A stretch of 64,000 bases of DNA, taken from Geodermatophilus poikilotrophus (lineage in GTDB: Bacteria; Actinomycetota; Actinomycetes; Mycobacteriales; Geodermatophilaceae). Below the pieces are notes generated by a model, which saw only the letters and a list, made by a program, of their open reading frames with translations, was not told where the DNA came from and did not search any database. Positions 35,693 through 44,337 of this stretch are shown here, one piece after another. The stretch spans positions 446,376 to 510,375 of the forward strand of contig NZ_FOIE01000001.1 in assembly GCF_900111455.1 (NCBI RefSeq). Reading direction: 5' to 3'. The translations under genes and the position numbers were made by a program. Position 1 is the first letter of the stretch; each line of letters starts with the position of its first letter.

Positions 35693-36295
35693 GTGTCACT
35701 GGTCTCTCGAGGGTTCGGTCGACGGGAGCAGCGCGGGGACGAGCGGCTGCCCCCGGGCCAGTACGACGCCGGCGACACCTTCCCCGTGCTGTCCGCCGGT
35801 CCGACGCCGCACACGCCCCTGACCGAGTGGGACCTGACGCTCCAGGGCGAGGTGGACGGCCTGCGGCGCTGGACCTGGGAGGAGTTCCGGGACCTGCCGC
35901 GCGAGGCGGTCTCGGTCGACATCCACTGCGTCACGAAGTGGTCGAAGTTCGGCACCCGCTGGGAGGGCGTCGCGGTCGACACGCTGCTGGACGGCGTCCG
36001 GACCGAGTCCGCGTACGTCCTCGCCTTCTGCGACGGCGGGTACACCACCAACCACCGGTTGTCCGACCTGACCGACGGCCGGGCGTGGGTGGTCGACACC
36101 TACGACGGGCGGCCGCTCGCACCTGAACACGGGGGGCCGGCCCGGCTGCTGGTCCCCCACCTCTACTTCTGGAAGAGCGCCAAGTGGCTCCGCGGGTTCG
36201 CGTTGACCCGGTTCAACGAGCCGGGGTTCTGGGAGACGTTCGGCTACCACGATCGCGGGGACCCATGGCTCGAGCAGCGGTACAGCGGCGACTGA
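35693..36295 (+). CDS. Sulfite oxidase-like molybdopterin oxidoreductase
   Basis: A 200-residue single-domain protein of the sulfite-oxidase/MsrP molybdopterin fold. The molybdenum-ligating cysteine is in VSVDIHCVTKWSKFGTRWEG, and WKSAKWLRGFALT is the typical C-terminal part. The family reduces or oxidises S-oxides, but the substrate here is unknown. There is no Tat signal, so it is cytosolic as annotated, unlike MsrP. GTG start with GGAGGAG five bases ahead. It overlaps the following flavin reductase by 31 bases, strongly suggesting a two-protein enzyme. Confidence 0.85.
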   Translation: MSLVSRGFGRREQRGDERLPPGQYDAGDTFPVLSAGPTPHTPLTEWDLTLQGEVDGLRRWTWEEFRDLPREAVSVDIHCVTKWSKFGTRWEGVAVDTLLDGVRTESAYVLAFCDGGYTTNHRLSDLTDGRAWVVDTYDGRPLAPEHGGPARLLVPHLYFWKSAKWLRGFALTRFNEPGFWETFGYHDRGDPWLEQRYSGD

Positions 36296-37026
36296 ACTGG
36301 CTGCGCGCCACGGTCCTCGAGAACCGCCCGGAGACCGCTCGCGTCCACCGGCTGCTCTTCGACGTCCCCGGCTGGTCGGGCCACCTGCCCGGCCAGCACG
36401 TCGACGTACGGCTGACCGCCGAGGACGGCTACACGGCCCAGCGCAGCTACTCGCTGGCCTCCGCCCCCGAGGACCCCCGGCTGCACCTGCTGGTCGAGCG
36501 CCTGGAGGGTGGCGAGGTCTCGCCGTACCTCACCGACGAACTGCGCTCCGACGACCTGCTGGAGCTGCGCGGCCCCATCGGCGGGTACTTCGTCTGGTCG
36601 TCCGCCGTGGACCGGGACGCGGGGCAGGCCGAGGGACGCCGCCCCGTGCAGCTCGTCGCGGGTGGCGCCGGCGTCGCCCCGTTCCTCGCCATGCTCGACC
36701 ACCACCGGCGCACGGGGGGTTCCACGCCGGTACGCCTGCTGTACTCGGCACGCACGTCCGACGACGTCCTCGCCCGCGACGTCCTGGGACCGCAGACCAC
36801 GATCACGCTCACCCGGGAGGCACCCGCGGGCTGGCGGGGTCTGACCGGCAGGATCGACCGCCGCATGCTGGAGGCACAGACGTTCGCGCCCACGACGCGG
36901 CCGCGGGTCTTCGTGTGCGGCCCCACCTCCTTCGTCGAGAGCACCGCCACGACGCTCGTCGACCTCGGTCACGACCCGTCGTGGATCAGGCTCGAACGCT
37001 TCGGCGGGTCCGGCGACCCGTCGTAG
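36265..37026 (+). CDS. Ferredoxin-NADP reductase-like flavin reductase
   Basis: A 253-residue FAD/NAD(P) reductase. The FAD motif is RSYSLASAPEDP, the nucleotide-binding part is GGAGVAPFLAMLDH, and the end shows VFVCGPTSFVE. It lacks a [2Fe-2S] domain. Reading starts at the ATG inside the preceding gene, giving a 31-base overlap and hence coupled synthesis. It most likely feeds electrons from NAD(P)H to (or from) the neighbouring molybdoenzyme, a pairing I recall in other actinobacteria. Confidence 0.87.
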   Translation: MARAAVQRRLNWLRATVLENRPETARVHRLLFDVPGWSGHLPGQHVDVRLTAEDGYTAQRSYSLASAPEDPRLHLLVERLEGGEVSPYLTDELRSDDLLELRGPIGGYFVWSSAVDRDAGQAEGRRPVQLVAGGAGVAPFLAMLDHHRRTGGSTPVRLLYSARTSDDVLARDVLGPQTTITLTREAPAGWRGLTGRIDRRMLEAQTFAPTTRPRVFVCGPTSFVESTATTLVDLGHDPSWIRLERFGGSGDPS

Positions 37027-37070
37027 CCGTCCCGGCGGCGTCGCCCCACGGAGTGCCGTGCACCGTCCCG

Positions 37071-37097
37071 GTCCTGCAGGTCCTGCAGGTCCGGCAG
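37071..37097 (+). repeat. Three near-identical 9-bp tandem units
   Basis: GTCCTGCAG occurs twice in tandem, followed by GTCCGGCAG. Together with the following GAC the outer parts (GTCCTGC / GCAGGAC) can also fold into a 7-bp hairpin. It lies 45 bases after the flavin reductase and may act as its terminator. Confidence 0.6.
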
Positions 37098-37198
37098 GAC
37101 GGCGACCGGCCGAGAGCGGAGTTGGTCACGTCGCGGCCCGGGTACCCCCATCCCGTTCCGGCCCCTGGACCGAACGGCTCCGACCGGGAGGGATCACC

Positions 37199-37612
37199 GT
37201 GACCCAGCAGCTGACCAGCCTGTCCCTGGACGACGCCCGCCGCATCGTCGCGGCCGGGGAGGCGCGCGCCGCAGAGATCGGGCAGCCGATGAACATCGCC
37301 GTCGTCGATGCAGGGGGCGACCTCGTCATGCACGTGCGCATGGACGGCGCCTGGCGCGGCAGCGTCGACATCGCCATCAACAAGGCCTTCACCGCCCGGG
37401 CCTTCGACATCGCCACCGCCGAACTGGCCGACCTGGCCAGGCCGGGTGGGCCGTTCTACGGCATCCAGGCGTCCAACAGCGGCAAGGTGATGGTCTTCGC
37501 CGGTGGCGCCCCCGTGCGCGCGGACGGGGTCATCGTGGGCGCCGTCGGGGTGAGCGGTGGCACCGGTGAGCAGGACACCACGGTCTGCGAGGCGGCCACC
37601 GCCGGCTTCTGA
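37199..37612 (+). CDS. GlcG/HbpS-family heme-binding-like protein
   Basis: A 137-residue single-domain protein of the HbpS/GlcG (DUF336) family: MNIAVVDAGGDLVMHVRMDG, then AINKAFTARAF and VGAVGVSGGTGEQD. HbpS binds heme in Streptomyces and GlcG accompanies glycolate oxidase; no partner of either kind is adjacent. No signal peptide is visible, unlike secreted HbpS. The GTG start follows GGGAGGGATC. Function is therefore only family-level. Confidence 0.85.
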   Translation: MTQQLTSLSLDDARRIVAAGEARAAEIGQPMNIAVVDAGGDLVMHVRMDGAWRGSVDIAINKAFTARAFDIATAELADLARPGGPFYGIQASNSGKVMVFAGGAPVRADGVIVGAVGVSGGTGEQDTTVCEAATAGF

Positions 37613-37681
37613 CGTACCGGACCCACCGGGCAGCACGCGGGTCGGCCCCGCGGGAGCGCAGCGCCCCGGGCGAGCGGAGGC

Positions 37682-38089
37682 CTACACCGGCAGCCGGCTC
37701 GCCCGGCGCAGCGCGGCCAGGCCGTCGGGCGTGCCGGGCCAGTGCCGGGCGATCGCAGCCGCGCCGGCGCGGTGCACCACCGAGCGCAGCACCAGGGCGA
37801 CCACGATCGCGTCGTCGGCGTGGCCGAGCACCGGCACGAAGTCGGGCACCAGGTCGATCGGCAGCGCCAGGTAGGCCAGCAGCAGCCACAGCCGCACCCG
37901 CACGCCTCGCGGCAGCGTGCCGTCGCCGGCCAGCCGGTGCACCAGCCTCAGCACGTCGGGCAGCAGGCGCAGCAGCTCCCGCACCCGCAGCTCGTCCCGG
38001 CAGGTCCTCCACAGCACCGCCACGAGCAGCAGCCAGCACAGCAGCAGGCCGCCCAGCACGCCGATCAGCGACCACGCCCAGTCCGGCAT
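37682..38089 (-). CDS. YkvA-like DUF1232 membrane protein
   Basis: A 135-residue protein with one N-terminal membrane helix (about residues 7-26, SLIGVLGGLLLCWLLLVAVL) and the DUF1232 core ALPIDLVPDFVPVLGHADDA. The core can form a short re-entrant or second helix. Its function is unknown in all bacteria. The ATG start lies behind GGGAGG. It is convergent with the GlcG-like gene and precedes no partner. Confidence 0.85.
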   Translation of the reverse strand: MPDWAWSLIGVLGGLLLCWLLLVAVLWRTCRDELRVRELLRLLPDVLRLVHRLAGDGTLPRGVRVRLWLLLAYLALPIDLVPDFVPVLGHADDAIVVALVLRSVVHRAGAAAIARHWPGTPDGLAALRRASRLPV

Positions 38090-38225
38090 CCCGCCGCCAC
38101 CTCCCTCGTCCCGTCCGCCGGCGGGACGGTGCCCCCCGTGCAGGGTCCCGCCGCGGCCCCGTCCCGGGTTCCGCCCTGAGCGTGCGGAGGACGGGGTCCT
38201 CCCACGGCGGGGGGCACGGGGGTCC

Positions 38226-39323
38226 TCACCCCATCTCGACCGGAACCCCACCGAACGCGACCAGGCTGACCACCCAGTACACGGCGTAGAGCGCCAGGAG
38301 GAGGCAGCCGTGCCACCGCGTCAGCCGGCCGGTGGAGAGCAGGTACGCAGCCAGCGCGGTGAGGACGACGAGCGCGGGCAGGTGCCAGGTGGACACGTCC
38401 GGGCCGACGACGATGCCGCCGGCCAGCAGGGTGATGCCCAGCTTCCCCGTGACCGAGAAGACGACGCTGCCGATGACGTTCCCGACCCCGATCTCCGGCA
38501 CGCCCCGCCGGAAGGGCTCCACCGTCAGGAAGACGTCCTCCATGGTGAGCACGGCGGTGACGATGGTGGCGCCGAACACCGTGCCCTCGAGCCCGTAGGT
38601 CTCCAGGATCCCCTCGGTCCCGGTGCTCACGGTCGCCGCGCCGACGACGAGGCCGGCCAGGGCGACCACCGCCAGTCCGAGATGGGCCCAGCCGGCGGGC
38701 AGCTCGCTCGGCTCGGCGCGGGGCTCGTCGACGACCTGCTGCGTCCGCTCGGCGCCGGTCCGTGCTGCTGCCCCGGCCGGCTGGTCCGGCAGCACGTGCG
38801 TGTCCGCCCCGCGTCGGGGCGGTGTGCCGTCCCCGACCTCGGCGGCGGCGGCCTCGCACACCTCCTCGTCGCGGAAGACCGCGACGCTCCTGCGGAGCTC
38901 CCGGGCGGCGACGTAGCCGACGAACAGGACGAACAGACCGAGGAGCAGCACTCCGTTGGTGACCGTCAGCGGCCCGGTGAGCGTGAACGCGACCATCACC
39001 ACGGGGGCGGCGGCGAACACGACGAGGTAGTCACGCGGGATGTCGACGACGCTCGGCCGGGTGATGGCCGCGACCGCGAGGACGATCCCGGTGAACGAGA
39101 GCGCCGTGCCGAACACGACGCCGAGCGCGACACCGCTGAGCTCCTCCAGGTTGAGCCCGACGCCGAGCGCGATGTCGTCGAACTCGACGCCGGTGAAGAC
39201 GATGGCCAGCAGGAACAGCGGGATGCGTAGCCCACCGGCCGCCCCGACGAGGTGGGTGATGAGCTTCTCTGCGCTGATCACCAGCAGCGTCGCCCCGGAG
39301 ATGAAGACGAACACCGAGGTCAT
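38226..39323 (-). CDS. Sodium/calcium exchanger-family (CaCA) membrane protein
   Basis: A 365-residue integral membrane protein with about 10 helices and two inverted alpha-repeats: GVEFDDIALGVGLNLEELSG in the first half and TVEPFRRGVPEIGVGNVIGS in the second. The repeats carry the acidic ion-binding residues of cation/calcium exchangers. A hydrophilic loop of ~70 residues (about 148-215) separates the halves. It likely exchanges Ca2+ (or another cation) for Na+ or H+. ATG start. The gene stands 50 bases downstream of pqqE on the same strand, but I see no functional link beyond a possible Ca2+ supply for quinoproteins. Confidence 0.87.
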   Translation of the reverse strand: MTSVFVFISGATLLVISAEKLITHLVGAAGGLRIPLFLLAIVFTGVEFDDIALGVGLNLEELSGVALGVVFGTALSFTGIVLAVAAITRPSVVDIPRDYLVVFAAAPVVMVAFTLTGPLTVTNGVLLLGLFVLFVGYVAARELRRSVAVFRDEEVCEAAAAEVGDGTPPRRGADTHVLPDQPAGAAARTGAERTQQVVDEPRAEPSELPAGWAHLGLAVVALAGLVVGAATVSTGTEGILETYGLEGTVFGATIVTAVLTMEDVFLTVEPFRRGVPEIGVGNVIGSVVFSVTGKLGITLLAGGIVVGPDVSTWHLPALVVLTALAAYLLSTGRLTRWHGCLLLALYAVYWVVSLVAFGGVPVEMG

Positions 39324-39375
39324 GGCCGGAGCTCCTCCTCGCGGCGAGCCGCCGGGCCGGAGCGTCGGCGGGCGG

Positions 39376-40482
39376 TCACCGGCTGCGCCGGGGGATCAGC
39401 ACCGTGTCCCGTGACCGCGCCTCCTCGTCGGCGGCGGCCACCGCCGCGGCCACGAGGCCGTGGTCGGGCGAGAGGTGGCAGACCGGGTCGGTGCGGGCGG
39501 CGTCGCCGGTGAGCTGGAAGGCCTGGCAGCGGCAGCCGCCGAAGTCGAGCTCGCGGCGGTCGCAGCTGCGGCAGGGATCGGGCATCCAGTTCGTGCCGCG
39601 GAAGCGCTGGAAGAGCGGTGACCGCTCCCAGATCCACGCCAGGGAGTGCTCCCGGACGCTGGCCCGTGGGAGGGGCAGGGTGTGTGCGGTCGGGCAGGGG
39701 AGGACGTCGCCGTCGGGCACCACGGTGAGCTGGCGCCGGCCCCAGCCGCCCATGCAGGGTTTGGGGTAGCGGCTGTGGTAGTCGGGCAGCACGTAGATGA
39801 CCTCCATGCGCCCCTGCAGCCGCCCGCGGGCCGCCCGCACCACGTCCTCGGCGCGCGCCAGCTGCGCCCTGCTCGGCAGGAGCCCGTCGCGGTTGCGCAG
39901 GGCCCACCCGTAGTACTGCGTGTGGGCCAGCTCGATCCGGTCGGCCCCCAGCTGCTCGGCCAGGTCGAGGATGCCGGCGACCCGGTCGACGTTGTGCCGG
40001 TGCAGGACGACGTTCAGCGTCAGCGGCCAGCCCAGCTCCTTCACCAGCCGGGCGGCGACCAGCTTGCGCTCGAACGACCGCACCCCGGCGAGGCGGTCGG
40101 ACAGGGCGGCCTCGTCCGACTGGAGGCTGATCTGCACGTGGTCGAGGCCCGCGGCCAGCAGCTCCTCCGCGCGGCGGGGCGTCAGCCCGAGGGCGCTGGT
40201 GATCAGGTTGGTGTAAAGGCCCAGCTCAGCGGCGTACCGGACGATGCCGGGGAGGTCGCGGCGCAGCAGCGGCTCACCGCCGGAGAGGTGCAGCTGCAGC
40301 ACGCCGAGGTCCCGGGCCTCGACCAGCACGCGCTGCCACTCCGCCGTGGTGAGCTCGTCGGTGTGGGCGGCGAGCTCGAGCGGGTTGGAGCAGTACGAGC
40401 AGTGCAGCGGGCAGCCGTAGGTCAGCTCGGCCAGCAGGCCGAACGGCCGGTCCACGGCGGGGCTATCCACGGCGCTGCCCAT
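39376..40482 (-). CDS. pqqE: PqqE: radical SAM enzyme of PQQ biosynthesis
   Basis: A 368-residue radical S-adenosylmethionine protein. The [4Fe-4S]-SAM motif is CPLHCSYC (C-x3-C-x2-C) at about residues 24-31. A C-terminal SPASM region has further cysteines (CMGGWG, CPTAH, CRSCDRRELDFGGCRC and CHLSPDH). It forms the Glu-Tyr carbon-carbon cross-link in PqqA while PqqD presents the peptide. The ATG at 40482 is preferred over an upstream GTG. It overlaps pqqD by 20 bases. Last gene of the pqqABCDE set. Confidence 0.93.
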   Translation of the reverse strand: MGSAVDSPAVDRPFGLLAELTYGCPLHCSYCSNPLELAAHTDELTTAEWQRVLVEARDLGVLQLHLSGGEPLLRRDLPGIVRYAAELGLYTNLITSALGLTPRRAEELLAAGLDHVQISLQSDEAALSDRLAGVRSFERKLVAARLVKELGWPLTLNVVLHRHNVDRVAGILDLAEQLGADRIELAHTQYYGWALRNRDGLLPSRAQLARAEDVVRAARGRLQGRMEVIYVLPDYHSRYPKPCMGGWGRRQLTVVPDGDVLPCPTAHTLPLPRASVREHSLAWIWERSPLFQRFRGTNWMPDPCRSCDRRELDFGGCRCQAFQLTGDAARTDPVCHLSPDHGLVAAAVAAADEEARSRDTVLIPRRSR

Positions 40483-40801
40483 GGCGGGCCTGCCCCCGGC
40501 CGGCCTCACCGTTCCCGATCTCGAGCCACCGGCGGGCGGTGAGGCGGTCGACGAAGGCGCGCACCTCGTCGTCGTCCACGTGCGCGTACCGCCCGCGCAG
40601 CTCGGCCACGATCTCGGCCGTCGTCCGCCGCCCGTCGCACAGCTCCAGGACGGCTGCCCCCGTGCCGTTGAGGACGGTCACCGCCTCCGGCGTCAGCAGC
40701 ACGGACCGGCCGCGTGCCGGGTCGAACCTCAGCCGGACGGAGCGGGCCAGCCGGGGGCGGCCGGCACTACCGGCGGTCTGCGCAGGCGCGGTCGATCGCA
40801 T
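40463..40801 (-). CDS. pqqD: PqqD: peptide chaperone of PQQ biosynthesis
   Basis: A 112-residue RiPP recognition element protein that binds PqqA and delivers it to PqqE. It has the PqqD pattern [40 protein letters not shown] and a C-terminal helix. The gene overlaps pqqC by 35 bases upstream and pqqE by 20 bases downstream, so the three are translated together. It is slightly longer than the usual ~95 residues because of an unconserved N-terminal extension and a basic tail. Confidence 0.93.
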   Translation of the reverse strand: MRSTAPAQTAGSAGRPRLARSVRLRFDPARGRSVLLTPEAVTVLNGTGAAVLELCDGRRTTAEIVAELRGRYAHVDDDEVRAFVDRLTARRWLEIGNGEAGRGQARHGQRRG

Positions 40802-41465
40802 CGAGCATGCTCCAGAGGACGTCGCACTTGAAGGACAGGGCCGCCAGGGCAGCGGCCTGGGTCTCCGGCGTCCGGCAGTGCTCCGTCACCACCTCCAGGG
40901 CGTGTGCGGAGTCGCGGGGCGCCTGCGTCAGCCGGGCCCGGAAGTAGGCCAGGCCCTGCGGGTCGATCCAGGTGTAGTGGCGCTCGAAGGCGGCGAGGCG
41001 CTCGGCCATCAGGTCCGGCGCGAACACCTCGGTCAGCGAGGAGGCCACCGCCTCGACCCATGGCCGGGTGCGGGCGAAGGTGACGTAGGCGTCGACGGCG
41101 AACCGCACACCCGGGACGACGTGCCGCTGGTCCTCCAGCTCCTCGCGGTCCAGGCCCACCGCCTCGCCGAGGCGCAGCCACGCCTCGATGCCGCCCTCGC
41201 CGTCGGCGGTGCCGTCGTGGTCGTGGATGCGGCGGATCCAGCGGCGGCGGACCTGCCGGTCGGGGCAGTTGGCGAGGATGGCGGCGTCCTTGCGCGGGAT
41301 GGCCGCCTGGTAGGCGAACCGGTTGGCCACCCAGCAGCGGATCTGCTCACGGCCCAGCTCTCCCTCGTTCATCCTGCGGGAGAAGGGGTGCTGGTCGTGG
41401 TAGCGGCGGGACTGCTCGCGCAGCGCGGCCACGAACTCGTCGGTGGCCGTCGCGGTCGGCGTCAT
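40767..41465 (-). CDS. pqqC: PqqC: pyrroloquinoline-quinone synthase
   Basis: A 232-residue, all-helical cofactorless oxidase that performs the final ring closure and eight-electron oxidation to PQQ using O2. Typical stretches are [60 protein letters not shown] and [14 protein letters not shown], which carry the conserved active-site His, Tyr and Arg residues. Length fits the family. The ATG lies nine bases after the pqqB stop. Intact. Confidence 0.95.
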   Translation of the reverse strand: MTPTATATDEFVAALREQSRRYHDQHPFSRRMNEGELGREQIRCWVANRFAYQAAIPRKDAAILANCPDRQVRRRWIRRIHDHDGTADGEGGIEAWLRLGEAVGLDREELEDQRHVVPGVRFAVDAYVTFARTRPWVEAVASSLTEVFAPDLMAERLAAFERHYTWIDPQGLAYFRARLTQAPRDSAHALEVVTEHCRTPETQAAALAALSFKCDVLWSMLDAIDRACADRR

Positions 41466-41473
41466 GAGGGGCC

Positions 41474-42376
41474 TCACACCTCCAGGTCGAGCCCGTCCAC
41501 GGCGACCTCCATGCCGTGCTCCTCGACGGTGCGCCGCTCGGGCGCGTCCTCGAGGAGGATCGGGTTGGTGTTGTTGACGTGGACGTAGATCCGGCGCTCG
41601 GCGGGCAGCCGGGCGAGCTGCTCGAGGCTGCCCCCGGGGCCGCTGATCGGCAGGTGGCCCATCTCGCGTGCCGTCCGGCCGGCCAGGCCGAGCCGGATCA
41701 GCTCGTCGTCGGACCAGCAGGTGCCGTCGACGAGCAGGCAGGCGCCGTCGAGCTCGTTCCGCACTTGCGGCGTCAGCTCCTGCAGCACCGGCAGGTGGAC
41801 CAGCGCCCGGCCGCTGCGCTCGTCGGTGAGGCGGTAGCCGACGACCCGCCCCTCCCGGGAACCGGAGCGGAACCGGGCGCGCTTGGTCGTCGGGACGTCG
41901 AAGGCCCGGTAGGACAGCCCGTCGGCCAGCGGCACGTCCACCCCCGGCACGACCGGTCGCCACTCGACCGGGCAGTAGGCCTCCAGCGTGCGGAGCAGCG
42001 AGGTCCCCTGGCGCAGCGTGTCGTGGGTCGCCTCGGTGGCGTGCAGGACGAGGCCTCCCCCCTCGCGGAGCAGCAGCAGCCCGAGCGTGTGGTCCAGCTC
42101 GGCGTCGGTGAGCAGCACGGCCTCCAGCGGGACCACCCGGGCGCCGTCGGGGCCGCCGGCGGGGTGCAGCGCGGGGAAGGACTCGATCTGGGCACGGACG
42201 TCCGGTGAGGCGTTGAGCAGGAACCACCGCCGGCGGTCCGCGCTCACCGCGACCGACGACTGGGTGCGCGGCCGGGCCGGCCGGGACCCGTCGCGCACCG
42301 CCCGGCACGGCGGGCAGGCGCAGTTCCACTGCGGGTACCCGCCTCCCGCCGCCGAGCCCAGCACCCGCACCCACAT
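41474..42376 (-). CDS. pqqB: PqqB: metallo-beta-lactamase-fold hydroxylase of PQQ biosynthesis
   Basis: A 300-residue protein with the PqqB start [19 protein letters not shown] and two CxxC-like cysteines (NCACPPC) that bind a structural zinc. The metal site motif is [12 protein letters not shown], and HVNNTNPIL lies near the end. PqqB is proposed to hydroxylate the tyrosine ring of the cross-linked PqqA product using iron. The ATG at 42376 gives the usual length. It lies about 110 bases downstream of pqqA. Confidence 0.94.
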   Translation of the reverse strand: MWVRVLGSAAGGGYPQWNCACPPCRAVRDGSRPARPRTQSSVAVSADRRRWFLLNASPDVRAQIESFPALHPAGGPDGARVVPLEAVLLTDAELDHTLGLLLLREGGGLVLHATEATHDTLRQGTSLLRTLEAYCPVEWRPVVPGVDVPLADGLSYRAFDVPTTKRARFRSGSREGRVVGYRLTDERSGRALVHLPVLQELTPQVRNELDGACLLVDGTCWSDDELIRLGLAGRTAREMGHLPISGPGGSLEQLARLPAERRIYVHVNNTNPILLEDAPERRTVEEHGMEVAVDGLDLEV

Positions 42377-42483
42377 GTCGATCGGTGGTCCTCCCAGCAG
42401 CGGGCCGACAGAGCGCTGCGGAGGCGGAGAGGCGCCGGACCGCACCGCCCGACGCCTCTCCGCCCGGTTCCCGACGTGTCCTC

Positions 42484-42606
42484 CTAGTCCCAGTCGTCCT
42501 GGACGCCCATGTACGCGGTCGCCTCAGCGGACACCCGGATCTCCTCGAAGGAGGGGGCCTCCCACTCCTCTGCGCAGGGCGGGGAGACGCAGAGCTCCTG
42601 GTCCAT
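42484..42606 (-). CDS. pqqA: PqqA: precursor peptide of PQQ
   Basis: A 40-residue peptide containing the obligatory Glu-x3-Tyr pair, E28 and Y32, in [10 protein letters not shown]. These two side chains become PQQ. Two extra cysteines in CVSPPC near the N-terminus are not part of the usual PqqA pattern. The ATG has GGAGG eight bases upstream, and the gene begins six bases after the dehydrogenase stop. It therefore belongs to the same transcript as the quinoprotein that uses the cofactor. Confidence 0.9.
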   Translation of the reverse strand: MDQELCVSPPCAEEWEAPSFEEIRVSAEATAYMGVQDDWD

Positions 42607-42611
42607 CACGG

Positions 42612-44324
42612 TCACCTCCCCCCGGCCGAGTCGATGTCCTCGGGCAGCGAGAAGACGAACATCGCCTGGCCGTGCGGGCCGCCCATCATCCCGGGCAGGA
42701 AGCCCTCGACCCAGGCGCCCCAGCCGACCGGGACGGCGACGTACTGCTTGCCCTCGACGCTGTAGGTGATCGGGCTGCTGTGGTGGCCGCTGCCGCAGTT
42801 GAACTGCCACAGGAACTCGCCGCTGCGGGCGTCGAGGGCCACGAACGTCCCGGACGGCGTGCCCGCGAACACGAGGTCGCCCGCCGTGGCGAGCACCGAC
42901 GCGCACATCGGCAGGTCGTTGCGCCAGCGCCACACCTCCTCGCCGGAGGCGTTGAAGGCCGACACCGACCCCGCCATGTCCTCCGCGTCGACGATGACCG
43001 CCGCGCCCCAGTAGGGGATGCTCTCCTTGAACTCCCGGCGCCGGCGGGCGACCCTCGCACCGGTGTCCTGCACCGGGACGTAGAACAGGCCCGTCCTCGG
43101 GCTGTAGGCCGCGTGGGTCCACTCCTTGGCACCGGCCGGACCGGGGTAGAAGTGGACCTCCTCCCCCTCCTTGTCGGGGTAGATCCGGGGCGTCACCTGC
43201 CCGTCGGGGCTGATCTCGCCCCAGGTGATCCGGTCGACGAACGGGAAGATCCGCACCCGCTCGCCGTTCGTGCGGTCCAGGACGAAGCAGTAGCCGTTCT
43301 TGTCGAAGTGGGCGAGCAGCTTGCGCCCATCCTGCTCGAACAGGATGCACTCCATGTTGCTGTCGTAGTCCCACAGGTCGTGCGGGGTGCACTGGTAGTG
43401 CCAGCGGATCTCACCGGTGTCGGCATCCACCGCGATCACGCTGTCGGTGAAGAGGTTGTCGCCCGGCCGGACCTCCCCGTCGAAGTCGGGTGCCGGGTTG
43501 CCGGTCCCCCAGTACAGGAGGTTGGTCTCCGGGTCGAAGGTGCCGGTGATCCAGCAGTTGGCGCCGCCCCGTGCCCAGGCCTCGCCCTCGGCGGGCCAGG
43601 TCTCCGAGCCAGGCTCGCCCGGCTTGGGGACCGTGTAGCAGCGCCAGACCCGCTCCCCGGTCTCCATGTCGTAGGCGTCGAGGTGGCCGCGCACCCCGAA
43701 TTCCCCGCCGGAGCTGCCGACGACGACCCGGTCCTTCACCACCAGCGGGGCGATCGTGAGGCTCTCCCCGGCGCGCACGTCACCGTTGGTCACGTCCCAA
43801 ATGCGGTCGCCGTTGGTGGCGTCGAGGGCGACCACGTGGGCGTTCAGGGTGCAGACGAACACCTTGCCGTTCGCCACGGCGACGCCGCGGTTCACGTTGC
43901 CGCAGCACAGCGAGACGTCGAACGGGATCGCGTGCTTGTACTGCCACAGCAGCTGCCCGGTCTTGCCGTCGAGCGCCCAGACCCAGCCGTCCCACCCGGA
44001 GACGTACATGACGCCGTCGACGACGATCGGGCAGGTCTCGAAGGCGTAGGTCGACTGGCCCGCGTGCAGCCCGTGCGGGGAGAAGCTGAACACCCACGCC
44101 GGCGTGAGACGCGTGACGTTCCCGGTGTCGATCTCGTCCAGCGGGCTGTACCGCTGCCCGTCGTAGGCGCCGTAGTAGGTGAGCCAGTTCTGCGGTTCCG
44201 AGCGGGCATCGAGGATGCGCTCGTACGTGACGCCCTGGACCACCGGGGGCGCGGTCCCCGTCGCGGTCGTCAGGGAGCCGAAGTCGACGGGGGGCGGGGC
44301 CTGCCGGTACTCGATGGTGGTCAT
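42612..44324 (-). CDS. PQQ-dependent alcohol dehydrogenase, lanthanide-type motif
   Basis: A 570-residue type I quinoprotein with an eight-bladed propeller and several tryptophan-docking repeats (WVWALDGKTGQLLWQY, IAVDADTGEIRWHY). The vicinal disulfide cysteines are C140-C141 (SLCCGNVNRG). In TPHDLWDYDSNM, D319 is the catalytic Asp and D321 the extra Asp that marks lanthanide-binding enzymes; calcium enzymes have Ala or Ser there. Other metal ligands are suggested by E208 and N276. It oxidises primary alcohols. No Sec or Tat signal is present (start MTTIEYRQAPPPVD), although such enzymes normally act outside the membrane. No cytochrome domain is present. Confidence 0.9.
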   Translation of the reverse strand: MTTIEYRQAPPPVDFGSLTTATGTAPPVVQGVTYERILDARSEPQNWLTYYGAYDGQRYSPLDEIDTGNVTRLTPAWVFSFSPHGLHAGQSTYAFETCPIVVDGVMYVSGWDGWVWALDGKTGQLLWQYKHAIPFDVSLCCGNVNRGVAVANGKVFVCTLNAHVVALDATNGDRIWDVTNGDVRAGESLTIAPLVVKDRVVVGSSGGEFGVRGHLDAYDMETGERVWRCYTVPKPGEPGSETWPAEGEAWARGGANCWITGTFDPETNLLYWGTGNPAPDFDGEVRPGDNLFTDSVIAVDADTGEIRWHYQCTPHDLWDYDSNMECILFEQDGRKLLAHFDKNGYCFVLDRTNGERVRIFPFVDRITWGEISPDGQVTPRIYPDKEGEEVHFYPGPAGAKEWTHAAYSPRTGLFYVPVQDTGARVARRRREFKESIPYWGAAVIVDAEDMAGSVSAFNASGEEVWRWRNDLPMCASVLATAGDLVFAGTPSGTFVALDARSGEFLWQFNCGSGHHSSPITYSVEGKQYVAVPVGWGAWVEGFLPGMMGGPHGQAMFVFSLPEDIDSAGGR

Positions 44325-44337
44325 CGACTGCTCCTCT

